A DNA stretch of 19,018 nucleotides. Origin: Glomus cerebriforme. Taxonomy: Eukaryota; Glomeromycota; Glomeromycetes; Glomerales; Glomeraceae. The position numbers and the translations under genes are program-made. The stretch covers positions 100,110 to 119,127 of the forward strand of contig QKYT01000171.1 in the NCBI GenBank assembly GCA_003550305.1. Direction: 5' to 3'. The notes beneath the pieces were generated by a model. It was not told the origin of the DNA and ran no database searches. It saw only the letters and a program-made list of their open reading frames with translations. Shown here one piece after another: positions 1 to 9,120 of this stretch. Positions within the stretch are counted from its first letter, which is position 1. The number at the start of each line of letters is the position of its first letter.

Positions 1-715
1 CTTTTCCTTTTTTCTTTTTTTTAATAAAAATAGATGAACAAAAACTTCCATCCATTATGTTACAGGAGCATTTATAGATTTATTTTCATATTATTCATTC
101 AATTTCATCATTTTTTTTTTTTTTCATATATGCATTTTTTTCCACCCCCACCTTTAAAAACCTTCGCAATTTTTTCATCATAATTCTAATTTAACATTTA
201 TTCATCACTTAATTAAGTATTATTTTTTTTTTTTTTCTCTCTATGGCAAATATTGTATGGCAAAATCTTTTTAAGTTATGACAAACCCTAGGAATTTTTT
301 TTTTAATATTATTAATTTTTTTCGTTACAAATGAATTGGCAAAAATCTGAATTTAAATTGGCGTATTTTTTTCTTTTTCATTTTCCTAATACATTTTGTA
401 GATCCGCATAATATATATTACATATATTTCTTATTTTATATATATAATAAATTTCTAGACTTTTTTTTTTAATTAATAAAAACAAAAAAAAATCGAAAAT
501 ATTTTATATAATTTATTTGAACTAAAAAAAACAAAAACTTATTTGAAGCATACTTATAATGAAGTTTATCCAATTATAATATTTTTAATTATAGAAAATT
601 AAAGTATAAATAATAATATATTCACTGCAATAAGGGTAAAACGTGGACTTTTAATCCGCATCAAAATTGCAGTTAAATATGTACAAAGTATATCCATCCC
701 GCACCTGATAAATCT
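1..715. other. AT-rich intergenic stretch, no gene seen
   Basis: This stretch is dominated by poly(T) and poly(A) runs and TATATA tracts. I find no reading frame, RNA gene or repeat boundary that I can support. It could be flanking or promoter DNA of a gene left of the window, but nothing in it decides this. Confidence 0.5.
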
Positions 716-835
716 ATGATTAAGAAAAAGCAAAATGCGGATTTATATGCAGAATATGCAGAATATGCGTCGAAACTAGATCAATTATTATTAAAAAACC
801 CGATATGTTTACAAAAGAGGGGGGGGGAAGATTAA
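716..835 (+). other. Short open frame with G9 tract, unlikely gene
   Basis: An ATG at 716 opens a 39-codon frame that contains a duplicated GCAGAATAT unit and runs into nine consecutive G residues (811-819 region) just before its stop. A G9 run is striking in such AT-rich DNA. The frame is too short to recognise, has no visible exon neighbours, and is most likely chance or a small relic. Confidence 0.12.
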
Positions 836-1052
836 TGATAAGAGAATTCGCTATATTGAAAGAAACTTATTTTTCAAGATAAATTTTCGTAATACAAATT
901 AATGAAAATGCTAACATTTTTTGCAACTTAATTTTCCATGCTAATACAAGAAGCAAAAGCTTGATCATAAAGTTGTTCGTTGTGTCTGATTTACTATAAA
1001 GAATATACCTCCAAACGTAACATGACGAAAGTCTCGTGATTTCAGTTATTTC

Positions 1053-1181
1053 CTACTAAATTTTCTACCCACGTGTTTTTGGCCGGCATTATGCATTAAC
1101 ACGTGAAAGCATGTGGCGCACATGTGCGTGACACGGGATGACAAATTATTTGAGGTCACGTGAAGGTAGAAAATTTAGTAG
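1053..1181. mobile_element. 129 bp palindromic GC-richer MITE-like element
   Basis: The ends are a perfect 17 bp inverted repeat (1053-1069 CTACTAAATTTTCTACC against 1165-1181). The exact midpoint, 1117, is also the centre of a second palindrome, CATGTG-GCG-CACATG (1110-1124). CACGTG occurs three times (1070-1075, 1100-1105, 1157-1162), two of them placed symmetrically next to the terminal repeats. The interior is far richer in G+C than its surroundings. If the outer TA dinucleotides (1054-1055 and 1179-1180) are the duplication, it would fit a Tc1/mariner-type target, but this is ambiguous because TA also lies within the repeat. There is no coding capacity. Confidence 0.5.
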
Positions 1182-1522
1182 TAAGAATTTTTTGTTACAC
1201 CTTAATTTTTTAATATTGGCTAAAATCTATAATGCATAAAAAGTTACATTACCGAAAATTTTTTGGTAAGTTAGTTTTGTTTACATTTATATATACTTAA
1301 TTCAGAAATCAACATATTTTTAAATGATTAAATTTATTAAAACATTTTTTTTAACTGATAATATAATCATTTTCCTTTATAATCATACCTTTTGGAACTG
1401 CTAAATATTGTGATTATAGTAAAATGTTTTTATAAAGAAAATTTTGTTATATAATCATATATTTATAAATTTTTTATATCAATATGATTATATTAATAAA
1501 TTTCTTAATTTTAATTACTAAA

Positions 1523-1538
1523 AATAACTAAAAATAAT
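1523..1538. repeat. Target-site duplication, left copy
   Basis: AATAACTAAAAATAAT is repeated exactly at 2481-2496. The two copies flank the 942 bp insertion. The uninterrupted opposite arm of the foldback element carries a single equivalent (forward strand near 3495-3510), which serves as an empty-site control. Confidence 0.7.
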
Positions 1539-2480
1539 CAACTTTATAGGGATACTGGATCATCTTAAGAAAAAAAAGGAATTGCCTATAAAGTATGAAA
1601 ACAGATAATCCAGTTGTCATGAGCAATTTTAGATTTTTATAAAGTTTGAAGTATACTTATAATCAAATCTTGAAAGCTATTGGAATTCTTATCAGAATTT
1701 GTTAAATAAATATTATTTAGAAGGTTATATTTACTAGAAGATAAACAGTAAAAGATCTGAGTCTTTCATTCCTAAGTAGTTAAGGACAGCTTTATTTGTT
1801 ATTAATCTCTTACTTTTGGAAGTTGATACTAGTAGCTAGCTTCTTTAATCTCATTCAATGTTTTATACTAGTTTGAAGACTCAATAGTATTTAAGGAAAG
1901 ATTTATATAAACTGAAGTAAAGATCATTACCAATACTCACAATCATTAGGACTAAAATGTTTTCTCTTTTTAGTAAGAAGATAAGAACTGATATTTTGTT
2001 TTAAGATAATAAAAAATAGGAGAAAAATTTTAGAAGCTAGGTAATATAAAAAATTGAAAACTAAGGATAATAGTATAGTGTTAGATAAGAAAGGTGTTAA
2101 TAAATTAGAGAAAATAGCATTAAAAAAAATTTAAAATATTTCATTAATAAGAGTAATAGTTTTTACTGCAAAGCAAAGATATTTTTTAATTTAACTCCAT
2201 TCTTTATGAATAAAATAAGACTTTTCAAACTGGATATACTGTATATGGAATTATATTATTAAGTTTGGTAATAATGATCTTATTCCTCATTTACTTCACT
2301 GGTAGATTAAAGGTAACTTTGTTAGGTAATCCCACTATGGGTATATTTATCTAAGGAAAGATTATTATTTTCTTCCACCTATAATAAAAATAGTAGTTAT
2401 CCTTTTACAATTATAATGATATGAACAAATAATTGAATTATAATTAATAAAGTTTACATAAGCAAAAGGTTAAAAAAAAA
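1539..2480 (+). mobile_element. Poly(A)-tailed retroposed insertion, 942 bp
   Basis: The segment ends in an A run (2472-2480) and is bounded by 16 bp direct repeats, which is the signature of target-primed reverse transcription by LINE machinery. It interrupts the left arm of the foldback element exactly where the right arm is continuous. The insert is less extremely AT-rich than its surroundings. It contains stop codons in every frame and I recognise no reverse transcriptase motif. It may be a 5'-truncated decayed LINE, a SINE, or a processed copy of a host transcript. Orientation is plus, from the tail. Confidence 0.6.
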
Positions 2481-2496
2481 AATAACTAAAAATAAT
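2481..2496. repeat. Target-site duplication, right copy
   Basis: Exact copy of 1523-1538, directly after the poly(A) tail. The boundary with the tail is uncertain by one or two A residues. Confidence 0.7.
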
Positions 2497-2664
2497 GTTA
2501 TAATAAAAATTTTTTTTAAAAAAAATCTTAAATAAAATAGCTATAATTTTTATTATTTAATACAAAAATATTAATGTAAAAACAAAAAATTTCAAAAAAA
2601 AAAACTTTATTATTGCAGTTTTATTATAGATTATATGAATATATAATCTTTATTATACAGTTAC

Positions 2665-3055
2665 TATATGTAAAATATTTTTATTTATGCTTTTTATAAA
2701 TTAAAAAAATTCTAAAAAAAGTATCAATTTGTGAACTTCAGATATTATATATTGTATATAACTTATTAAATTTAATATAAAATTATTTAAAAAAAATTTA
2801 ATATAAGTATTTTAACAAATTAACACTTTTTTTAGAATTATATTTACTTCTTAATTTACTTTAATTAAGAACGTAAACACATAAAAAATCTTATGTAATT
2901 CTTTTTTATCAGGTATTTACTATTTGATAATTTATGTTAGTACAACCAATTACTATGCATAATAAAAGTCTAATAAAGACTAAGCCTGATAAAACAGTTA
3001 CTCGATACTACGTGATCTCTAACTGTGACACTATCGTACCTTACTGTCCTTACAT
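2665..3055. other. Interior of foldback element, weak structures only
   Basis: There is no reading frame of note. A TTTTATCAGG near 2907 faces CCTGATAAAA near 2987, and between them AGTC-loop-GACT could form a small hairpin. A sequence resembling ACAGTTACTCGATAC near 2995 is a diverged relative of the arm of the perfect hairpin at 3139-3173, so 2995-3173 may be a small inverted-repeat element of its own. Confidence 0.35.
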
Positions 3056-3138
3056 GTATTTGCAATAAGAATGTAATCAGTAAAATTGTTGGGCAGAGCT
3101 CAACAATTTTCACCAATCACATTGCTTATTGTAAATAC
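3056..3138. repeat. Long imperfect hairpin (36-38 nt arms)
   Basis: Arm 3056-3091 (begins GTATTTGCAATAAG, ends AAAATTGTTG) pairs with 3101-3138 (begins CAACAATTTT, ends CTTATTGTAAATAC) around a 9 nt loop. A few mismatches and two extra bases lie in the right arm. The outer 14 and inner 10 positions are almost fully paired. This looks like a transposon-derived fold rather than a terminator, as no gene is near. Confidence 0.65.
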
Positions 3139-3173
3139 AATAGTTACTCAGCACTTTGTGCTGAGTAACTATT
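3139..3173. repeat. Perfect 16 bp stem, 3 nt loop hairpin
   Basis: AATAGTTACTCAGCAC, loop TTT, then its exact reverse complement. It abuts the preceding hairpin without a gap. A perfect stem among decayed copies suggests a recent origin or gene-conversion-like repair of the palindrome. Confidence 0.85.
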
Positions 3174-3743
3174 AATTATATATTTGTATATTTTGTATAT
3201 GTAACTAAAATAAATTTATGTGTCTTTACATGATGTATAATAAAACTATTTATAATTATGTAATTTTATTACATATTTGTATAATTTTTTTACGTAACTG
3301 TATAATAAAGATTACATATTCATATAATCTAAAAAACTATATAATAAAACTACGGCCAGTGGGTGGGAGGAAGGGAAATAAAGTTTTTTTTAGAAATTTT
3401 TTGTTTTCACACTAATATTTTTGTATTAAACAATAAAAATTATAGCTATTTTACTTAAGATTTTTTTTAAAAAAAAATTTTTTATTATAACATTATTTTT
3501 AGCTATTTTTAATAAGAAATTTTTTAATATAATCACACCAATATGAAAATTTATTATATATATGATTATATAACAAAAACCCTTTTTATAAGACATCTCA
3601 CTATAACCACAGTATTTAGTGATCCCAAAAGGTGTAATTATAAAGGAGAATGATTGTATATATAAAGCAAAAGAATTTATTTCATTTAATATTATAAAAA
3701 AAAAATAATTTTAAAAGTAGTATCTATTTAATATAATAATTTA

Positions 3744-4235
3744 TGCTATTTAGACAAAAGTAGTATTTTTATTAATTAATGTATAAAACTAATATTTAGT
3801 TAGTTAACCATTATTTTTAATATACATCTTAATTCTGCATAGTATATTTTCAATAAAATTTTATTAAAGTAACAATTTTTTTTTAATATTTTTTAGTATT
3901 TACAATATAAAAGTTTTTGAACAATCACTTCATAGTTGAGTTTTAAGACTTTTTTTATAAAAGATTTAAATAGTTTTGTTTTTAGAAAGCCAAATATTTT
4001 AGTAATATATGCATTTGTAATACTACTCTTAAAAAGGCTAATAATTTGGTTATATTAAATTATATATGTATGGTATAAAGTAATAAAAATCCTATTTTAT
4101 TAATCATATTTGATATTGGTTAATAATTTATATAAATCATAAGCTATTATGTGTTAAAATTTCAGCCCAAATTATTATGTACATTTCTGAAAATTAAGCC
4201 AAAATATAAGGTCTGCTACTTTTGTCCAGGTAGTG
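3744..4235. mobile_element. Tc1/mariner-like MITE, 492 bp
   Basis: The ends are inverted repeats: the right end read inward is CACTACCTGGACAAAAGTAG and the left end is TGCTATTTAGACAAAAGTAG. All differences are transitions. TA dinucleotides flank both ends (3742-3743 and 4236-4237), as expected for the Tc1/mariner superfamily, and the GGACAAAAGT core resembles termini of that superfamily. No transposase frame remains inside, so this is a short non-autonomous or internally deleted copy. Superfamily assignment is by terminus and TA target only. Confidence 0.6.
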
Positions 4236-4270
4236 TATATAAAAATTGTAAAAATTATAAATTATTATAA

Positions 4271-4297
4271 TTAGTTAAAATCAACTATTTTAACTAA
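4271..4297. repeat. Perfect 11 bp stem hairpin
   Basis: TTAGTTAAAAT, loop CAACT, then the exact reverse complement. It is very AT-rich and lies between two element relics. No function can be assigned. Confidence 0.5.
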
Positions 4298-4392
4298 ATT
4301 TGATCTTATAAATTGCAATTGTATAATCTTTTAAAAGTCAATTTATTTTTTTTGTATCATCTTAAGATTTTTCATCTTATATAACTTAAACC

Positions 4393-4444
4393 TTCCTTTA
4401 TAATCACATACTTTAGAACCATTTAATAATGTGACTATAGTAAA
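4393..4444 (+). repeat. Third fragment of the foldback-arm family
   Basis: Starts TTCCTTTATAATCACA and ends GTGACTATAGTAAA. It aligns with 1372-1424 and with the reverse complement of about 3598-3649. This shows that the arm sequence is a dispersed repeat and not only a local inverted duplication. Confidence 0.55.
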
Positions 4445-5075
4445 GAAATTTTTTTTCACTTTTTTTATGTGCATTTTACGTCATATATATATAATTATTG
4501 TATCATCATAGACTCATAGTTACTCTTTATTTCCCACCATATCTTCAAAGTCCCAATTTCTAGAATAATTCCTTACGGGTTGACTGTATAAAATATATTA
4601 TCTTTTTTCGTAGAAATGGTGTTAATCAAACTTCCCTACAGGTCTACCACAATGAAATTTTTGATCAGAAAGATACCACAGTAACAAAATTTTATTAAAT
4701 AATCGAAATATATGGCATTTTTTTTTATAGAAGTTCTATCTAGATAAATAAAATATATCAGTATTAATTCCGATTATTTTGGCTGGCATATAATTTTGGG
4801 ATAACATCTATTGATAATTTGGTGACTCTCAAATCAGATTGATATAAAGACTGAAATTTTAGAACAATATAAAGTGGTAGCAATTTTTATTTCCTTTTGT
4901 TATATACATACAACATAATACAATAAATTTATAAATATGAAAAGAAGTATTTATTAATTTATTGACGCAGCTTGATATATTTTTTGTTAAATTATAAATT
5001 TTTTTAAAAAGTGAAGACGAAAAGAAAAAAAAACAAAAATAAATTATTGTTTTGATATTTGAATAGATTTTAAAA
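4445..5075. other. Gene-free stretch downstream of the C2 gene
   Basis: Apart from the weak coding-like segment at 4520-4684, this stretch shows only AT-rich sequence. The part next to 5076 should contain the 3' untranslated region and poly(A) site of the minus-strand C2 gene. On that strand an AATAATTTATT-like sequence lies shortly after the stop codon. Confidence 0.4.
4520..4684 (-). pseudogene. Weak coding-like remnant, unidentified
   Basis: On the minus strand this stretch reads as one frame of about 55 codons broken by only two TAA codons. Its amino-acid mix (Trp, Cys, His, Arg, Gly) is unlike translated AT-rich spacer. I recognise no family. It could be a decayed transposon piece or an exon of a gene with unrecognised introns, or chance. 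Confidence 0.15.
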
Positions 5076-5879
5076 TCAATTAGTTGGCCAAAATTCCAAA
5101 ATTACACGAACTTCACCATTACTTATTGCATTACTTTTTGCATCAGGCAAACGAACCCATTGGTCAACATATTTGTTTTTATATACTTCATCGAGAGGGA
5201 TTTTACATACACCAATCTAAAATAAAAAATATTTAATAAAAATAATTAAAATAAAAATAAATTTCATTATGTTTTACCTCTTCAGATACACCAATATCTT
5301 CATCGAGAACTCTGATATTGACTATTTTATGACCGTTAACAAAACTAAACGTAATCATGTGAATTAATTGAACTTATATTGCAGTAAAAAAAAAATAGCC
5401 TTGAGGTAAAAACTTACTAATGAAAAAATTTGTCCCAAACGGGTGTGGCAGTTCCACCTCTAACATCTGTCTTATGTTTTTTAGTTTCATTATCCAACCA
5501 AATTTCAACATATGGGTCACCTATTATCAAAAAAAGGTAAATTATACATACATACATAATAATAATAATAATAAAATGATTTTTTAGGATAAAATATTTA
5601 CCTTTGCCTGTAATTTCCAATGTATGATCAAAGATAATTAAAGTAAAATTAAACCGTTAATAATAAATTATCTAGTAAAATATTTCACAAGAAAAAGGTC
5701 GCAACCTACCAATGGCGTCCATATCTTTAATTGCTCTACCTTCAACTATAAGATAGTATTGAACAAGAAATAAAAAAAATGTAACATAAATGAAAAAACT
5801 ATCTTAAACCCACTTTTTTTGTTGACAGCTTTAAATAACTATACATACCAATATGCACTTCAAGTTTTCCTCTAGACAT
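5076..5879 (-). CDS. Small single C2-domain protein, six exons
   Basis: Spliced from 5849-5879, 5710-5745, 5602-5607, 5418-5520, 5278-5344 and 5076-5216, which gives 127 residues and a TGA stop. All five introns (103, 102, 81, 73 and 61 nt) are GT..AG and every junction keeps frame. The product is essentially one C2 domain: a first strand MSRGKLEVHIVEGR, the loop KDMDAIGKGDPYVEIW, TPVWDKFF, and loop 3 VLDEDIG. Likely Ca2+ ligands are Asp20, Asp26, Asp73 and Asp75; the usual fifth Asp is replaced by Glu80/Glu81. C2 domains bind phospholipid, often dependent on Ca2+. There is no signal peptide, membrane segment or second domain, so a cytosolic, membrane-recruited protein is inferred. The start is chosen because it begins directly at the first C2 strand and is preceded by an A-rich leader. 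Confidence 0.9.
5602..5607 (-). other. 6 nt microexon of the C2 gene
   Basis: On the minus strand the sequence reads ..TTACAG|GCAAAG|GTAAAT.., with acceptor and donor exactly flanking six bases. Joined to the neighbouring exons it completes Gly23, Lys24 and the first base of Gly25 in the D-x-x-G-K-x-D-P-Y loop. Both flanking introns are in phase 1, so skipping it would stay in frame and remove two residues from the Ca2+ loop. Confidence 0.75.
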
Positions 5880-6181
5880 TCTTCTTTGTTAAGTTAGTAA
5901 ATGTAAAAAAAAAAAATTGGTCTGAGAATTATCGTTAAAGGGAGACAATAATCGTTCATTCATATAATGTAAATCAATTGTGGCGCTAACATTAAATTAC
6001 ACAAAGGGTTTTAGTATCACCAATTCTAGATCTAATTGTCGATACACTTGCTGCTTCTCCCAGATATTTTCAAAGAATTAAATCTATATCTTACATTGTT
6101 AATACTGTCACACCATAAAAGGTGCAACTTAAGAGAAGTTTAAATAAACAGCAATTAATTAAACATTGGCAAGCAAAATAA
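5880..6181. promoter_or_regulatory. Upstream region of the C2 gene
   Basis: This is presumed promoter and leader DNA for the minus-strand gene. Just before its ATG the minus strand reads TTAACAAAGAAGA, preceded by a pyrimidine-rich tract (5908-5918 region), a common arrangement near fungal transcription starts. I see no defined TATA box or operator. On the plus strand a loosely open frame with stops runs towards 6182. Confidence 0.3.
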
Positions 6182-6358
6182 ATGGCTGATTTTATTTTAG
6201 AAGCACGAATTAACAAATACTGTATAAATGTTAAATATTTACAAAAGAATGTTCGTCATGCTAGTAATTTAGCAGCACGGAATGTGTCAAAAATAATGTT
6301 AAATAAAACAATTACGAATTCTTTGAACTTGAAGAATATATTCCATCTAATCCAGTGA
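6182..6358 (+). CDS. Possible 58-residue hypothetical or gene relic
   Basis: ATG at 6182, TGA at 6356-6358. It begins MADFILEARINKYC and contains a basic helical stretch (VRHASNLAARNVSK). The same frame upstream is mostly open from about 6010, broken by two TAA codons, with a similar basic, amphipathic character. This may be a decayed larger coding region or a divergent neighbour of the C2 gene. I recognise no family and see no convincing splice sites joining the pieces. Confidence 0.2.
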   Translation: MADFILEARINKYCINVKYLQKNVRHASNLAARNVSKIMLNKTITNSLNLKNIFHLIQ

Positions 6359-7490
6359 AGAAATATCATTATATTCAAAATTCGTAGCTTTAAAACTTCC
6401 CTTTGTAGGATATAATTTAATTTTAACTGATACCTTTATATAAGTACATCTTTATACTCAACTGTAAAAATATATCTGATAGTTTTTTTTATTATAATGA
6501 GTTAATTATAATTTATTGTATATATTATTAAATACATAAAAATACATCTTTATAAAGATAACAAGTATAACCCATTGTATGATATAGTTACTCTTAAAAG
6601 AAAACTTTTGCTAAAGAATATTTTAGTTATGGCCAATCTTTTAATTTATATCAATTATATTCCAACCTGATATTTAATATTTATGCTATTATTTAAATCA
6701 ATTAATTTTCTTAAATTATCTGTTATCTGTTATTTTTTAAGCACTATTCATTCCTTATTTTTTTATATATTTTAAATAGTTTTTTTATAATAGTAATAAA
6801 AAGTTATAAAGTATAAATTAAATAAAATATTTAAATATTCAATTAATTTTTTTTCTTTAATTTCTAATAAATTTGCTAAATCCAATATAAATTCAAGTAA
6901 CAAAAATAATTATTAAAAAATTTTAATTTAATTTTAAAAAAATTTATTAGTGAGTTTTTTTTTAAAGATAAATTAATTTTATTTTTTAGAAAGCATAATT
7001 ATTAGTAATATAATAATTATCAAAATTAGTTATATAAAAGTAAAAAGGTTAAATTTATTACTCACCCCTATAATTTTTTCTAAAAATAGATAATCATTTT
7101 TATTGATAATTTTTAAAGTTTTTTTTTATAGATTTTTAATGAATCTTATTTGATTTATTTTATATTTTTAATTAAAAATACAAACAAATTTATTTGAATT
7201 TAATAATTGCATTTTATTAGTATTATATTAATATGAAATTTTTTTTAAAAATGTGTCTTTAATATTACTAGATAACAAAAACTGTTGGATTGTCCGAAGT
7301 ATTAAATTAAGATATATTACAAAACTCAAAAAAGTATTAAATTTAAAAAACTAAAAAAAGAATTCAAAATGTAACATAAATTTATTGTAAAATATATAAA
7401 ATTGTAACAATACATATTATTGGTCAATTACACATACAGACAGATGAATATTGCATCACAATAAATTTAACCAAAGATGTTCTCAATTAT
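6359..7490. other. AT-rich stretch, nothing recognised
   Basis: Long runs of A/T with stop codons in all frames. I find no inverted repeat above chance and no tRNA-like fold. Confidence 0.5.
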
Positions 7491-7494
7491 CCTT

Positions 7495-9110
7495 CAGACA
7501 AATTACAAAAAAATTTATAACTCTATAATTACCTAAACTAGCCTCATGAAAATTAATATATACTTATTTCTATACCTGCTGAACAACTTAACTTAAGCTT
7601 CCTTTACTTGTTTTCTTTATCCAAAGTCTTCAAATTACACCTGAAAGGTAAAAATCAAATATGTTTTAGTATTATTACAAAAAAATTTATAACTTGAACT
7701 AGTCTTATAGAAATTAATATGCAATTATTTCCATAACTACTAAATAACTTTACTTAAGTACTGGTCAAAAACTGATCTATCTTACAGATATCTTATAAAT
7801 ATCAGATACCCAAAATGCAGAAAATCTACTATATATCAGGTACCCAATATATATACTATAAAATTAAAAAATACAATTTATTAATTATCTCACTATCCAG
7901 TGATCATAAAAAGCTAAAATATAGCTCATTTGATTTGCCTCATTAAGATGTATCAAATGGTACTAATTTAGCATTTCTAGATATAATAGATGCTGAGATA
8001 TTTGATAAATCATAAAAAAATAAACAAAAAATACAATATCTCAACATCTATCAACCTAGAAATGCGAAATTAGTATCATTCAATACGCTTCAGTGAGACA
8101 AATCAAATGAACTATATTTCATCATTTTATGATTACTGGATAGTGAGATAATTAATAAATTATATTTTTTAATTCTATAGTATATATATTGAGTACCCAA
8201 TACTGTATATAGCAGATTTTTGCATTTTAGGTACCCAATATTTATAAGATATCTGTAAGATAAATTAGTTTTTGACCAGTAAAGTATCCTTTGCTTATTT
8301 TCTTTGGCCAAAGCATTCAAATTATACTTAAAAGTAAAAAAACAAAATGCTATTTTTATATGAATTTTATAATTATTAGCTGCTTATGATAATTAAACTA
8401 ATACTATATATTTAAAGTATATTGGTGAAATAATCATTTCAAATTAGTCTAATTAATTGAATTATTTAATCATAAATATTGCGATGTGCATTTAAGTATT
8501 TTTACAAAAAAATTTATAACTTTACAAACACTTGAATTAACCTTATAAAAATTAATATGCAATTATTTTTATACCTGCTAAACAACTTTACTTAAGCTTC
8601 TTTTGCATATTTTCTTTGGCTAAAGTATTTAAATTACACTTGAAAGTAAAAAAAAAAAATGCATTTAAGTATTTTTACAAAAAAATTCATAACTCTACAA
8701 ACACTTAAACTTGCCTCATAAAAATTAATATGCAATTATTTTCATATCTGCTAAACAATTTTACTTAAGCATCCTTTACATATTTTCTTTGGCAAACAAA
8801 ATGCATTTAAGTATTTTTACAAAAAAATTCATAACTCTACAAAAACTTGAACTAGTTTTATAAAAATTAATATGCAATTATTTTCATATTTGCTGAATAA
8901 CTTTACTTAAGCTTTCTTTGCATATTTTTTTTGGCCAAAGTATTTAAATTACACTAAGTAAAAAAACAAAATGCATTTAAGTATTTTTATAAAAAAATTC
9001 ATAACTTTACAACTACTTAAGCTAGCCTTATAAAAATTAATATACAAGTATTTTCATATCTATTGAACAATTATTTTAAGTATTTTTTATCTATTTAGTT
9101 TAACTAAAAT
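7495..9110 (+). repeat. Tandem array of ~170 bp units
   Basis: Units begin GCATTTAAGTATTTTTAC and contain AAAATTAATATGCAATTATTT, TTTACTTAAGC and TTTTCTTTGGC-like blocks. Clear copies are 8488-8660 (173 bp), 8661-8802 (142 bp, lacking about 30 bp near its end), 8803-8972 (170 bp) and 8973 to about 9110. More worn copies are about 7495-7662 and one starting about 7663 that is split by the palindromic insertion at 7759-8281 and resumes to about 8350. An unrelated spacer of about 135 bp follows (8351-8487). Copies differ mainly by transitions. No coding frame. Confidence 0.75.
7759..8281. mobile_element. 523 bp near-complete palindromic element
   Basis: Arms of about 245 bp (7759-8005 and 8035-8281) are reverse complements around a loop of about 30 bp; mismatches are mostly transitions. 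Termini are TACTGGTCAAAAACT and its exact reverse complement. It sits inside one tandem unit, so sister units give the empty site: ..ACTTAAGTATCC.. is expected and ..ACTTAAG[element]AAGTATCC.. is seen. That implies a 3 bp AAG duplication. The superfamily is unclear: 3 bp fits PIF/Harbinger or CACTA-like groups, but neither signature is clean. Transcription would give a long hairpin RNA. Confidence 0.7.
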
Positions 9111-9120
9111 AACAAAATTA

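Larger units (their letters stand above)
1361..3660. mobile_element. Foldback element with ~365 bp arms, nested
   Basis: The left arm is in two pieces (about 1361-1538 and 2497-2664). Together they are collinear with the reverse complement of 3294-3660. Shared blocks include CCTTTATAATCA, ACCTTTTGG, GTTATATAATCATATAT and TCTTAARTAAAATAGCTATA. Differences between arms are mostly transitions plus small indels; the right arm keeps a GC-richer patch at 3353-3373 that the left arm has lost. Removing the inserted 942 bp and one target copy leaves about 1.35 kb. The outer tips are hard to place because similarity fades around 1350 and 3665. No transposase frame is visible, so it would have been non-autonomous. 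Confidence 0.6.

Noticed and set aside
3056..3173. tRNA or intrinsic terminator
   Set aside because: The hairpins do not form a cloverleaf, no conserved tRNA arms are seen, and there is no gene upstream to terminate.
3218..3415. 65-codon open frame on the plus strand
   Set aside because: It lies in the right arm of the foldback element; its product is Ile/Tyr/Asn-rich as expected of translated AT-rich repeat, and the paired left arm does not preserve it.
5417..5620. 67-codon continuous minus-strand frame as an independent gene
   Set aside because: It is exon 4 of the C2 gene plus read-through of intron 3; the intron part is poly-Ile, while the splice sites give a proper C2 domain.
7761..8279. 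TA target duplication (Tc1/mariner) for the 523 bp palindrome
   Set aside because: The right flank reads AAGTATCC after the terminal TA, which matches the sister units only if AAG is the duplicated part.
8090..8320. 76-codon open frame on the minus strand
   Set aside because: It spans one arm of the palindromic element and runs into the flanking tandem repeat, so it is a by-product of the repeat.
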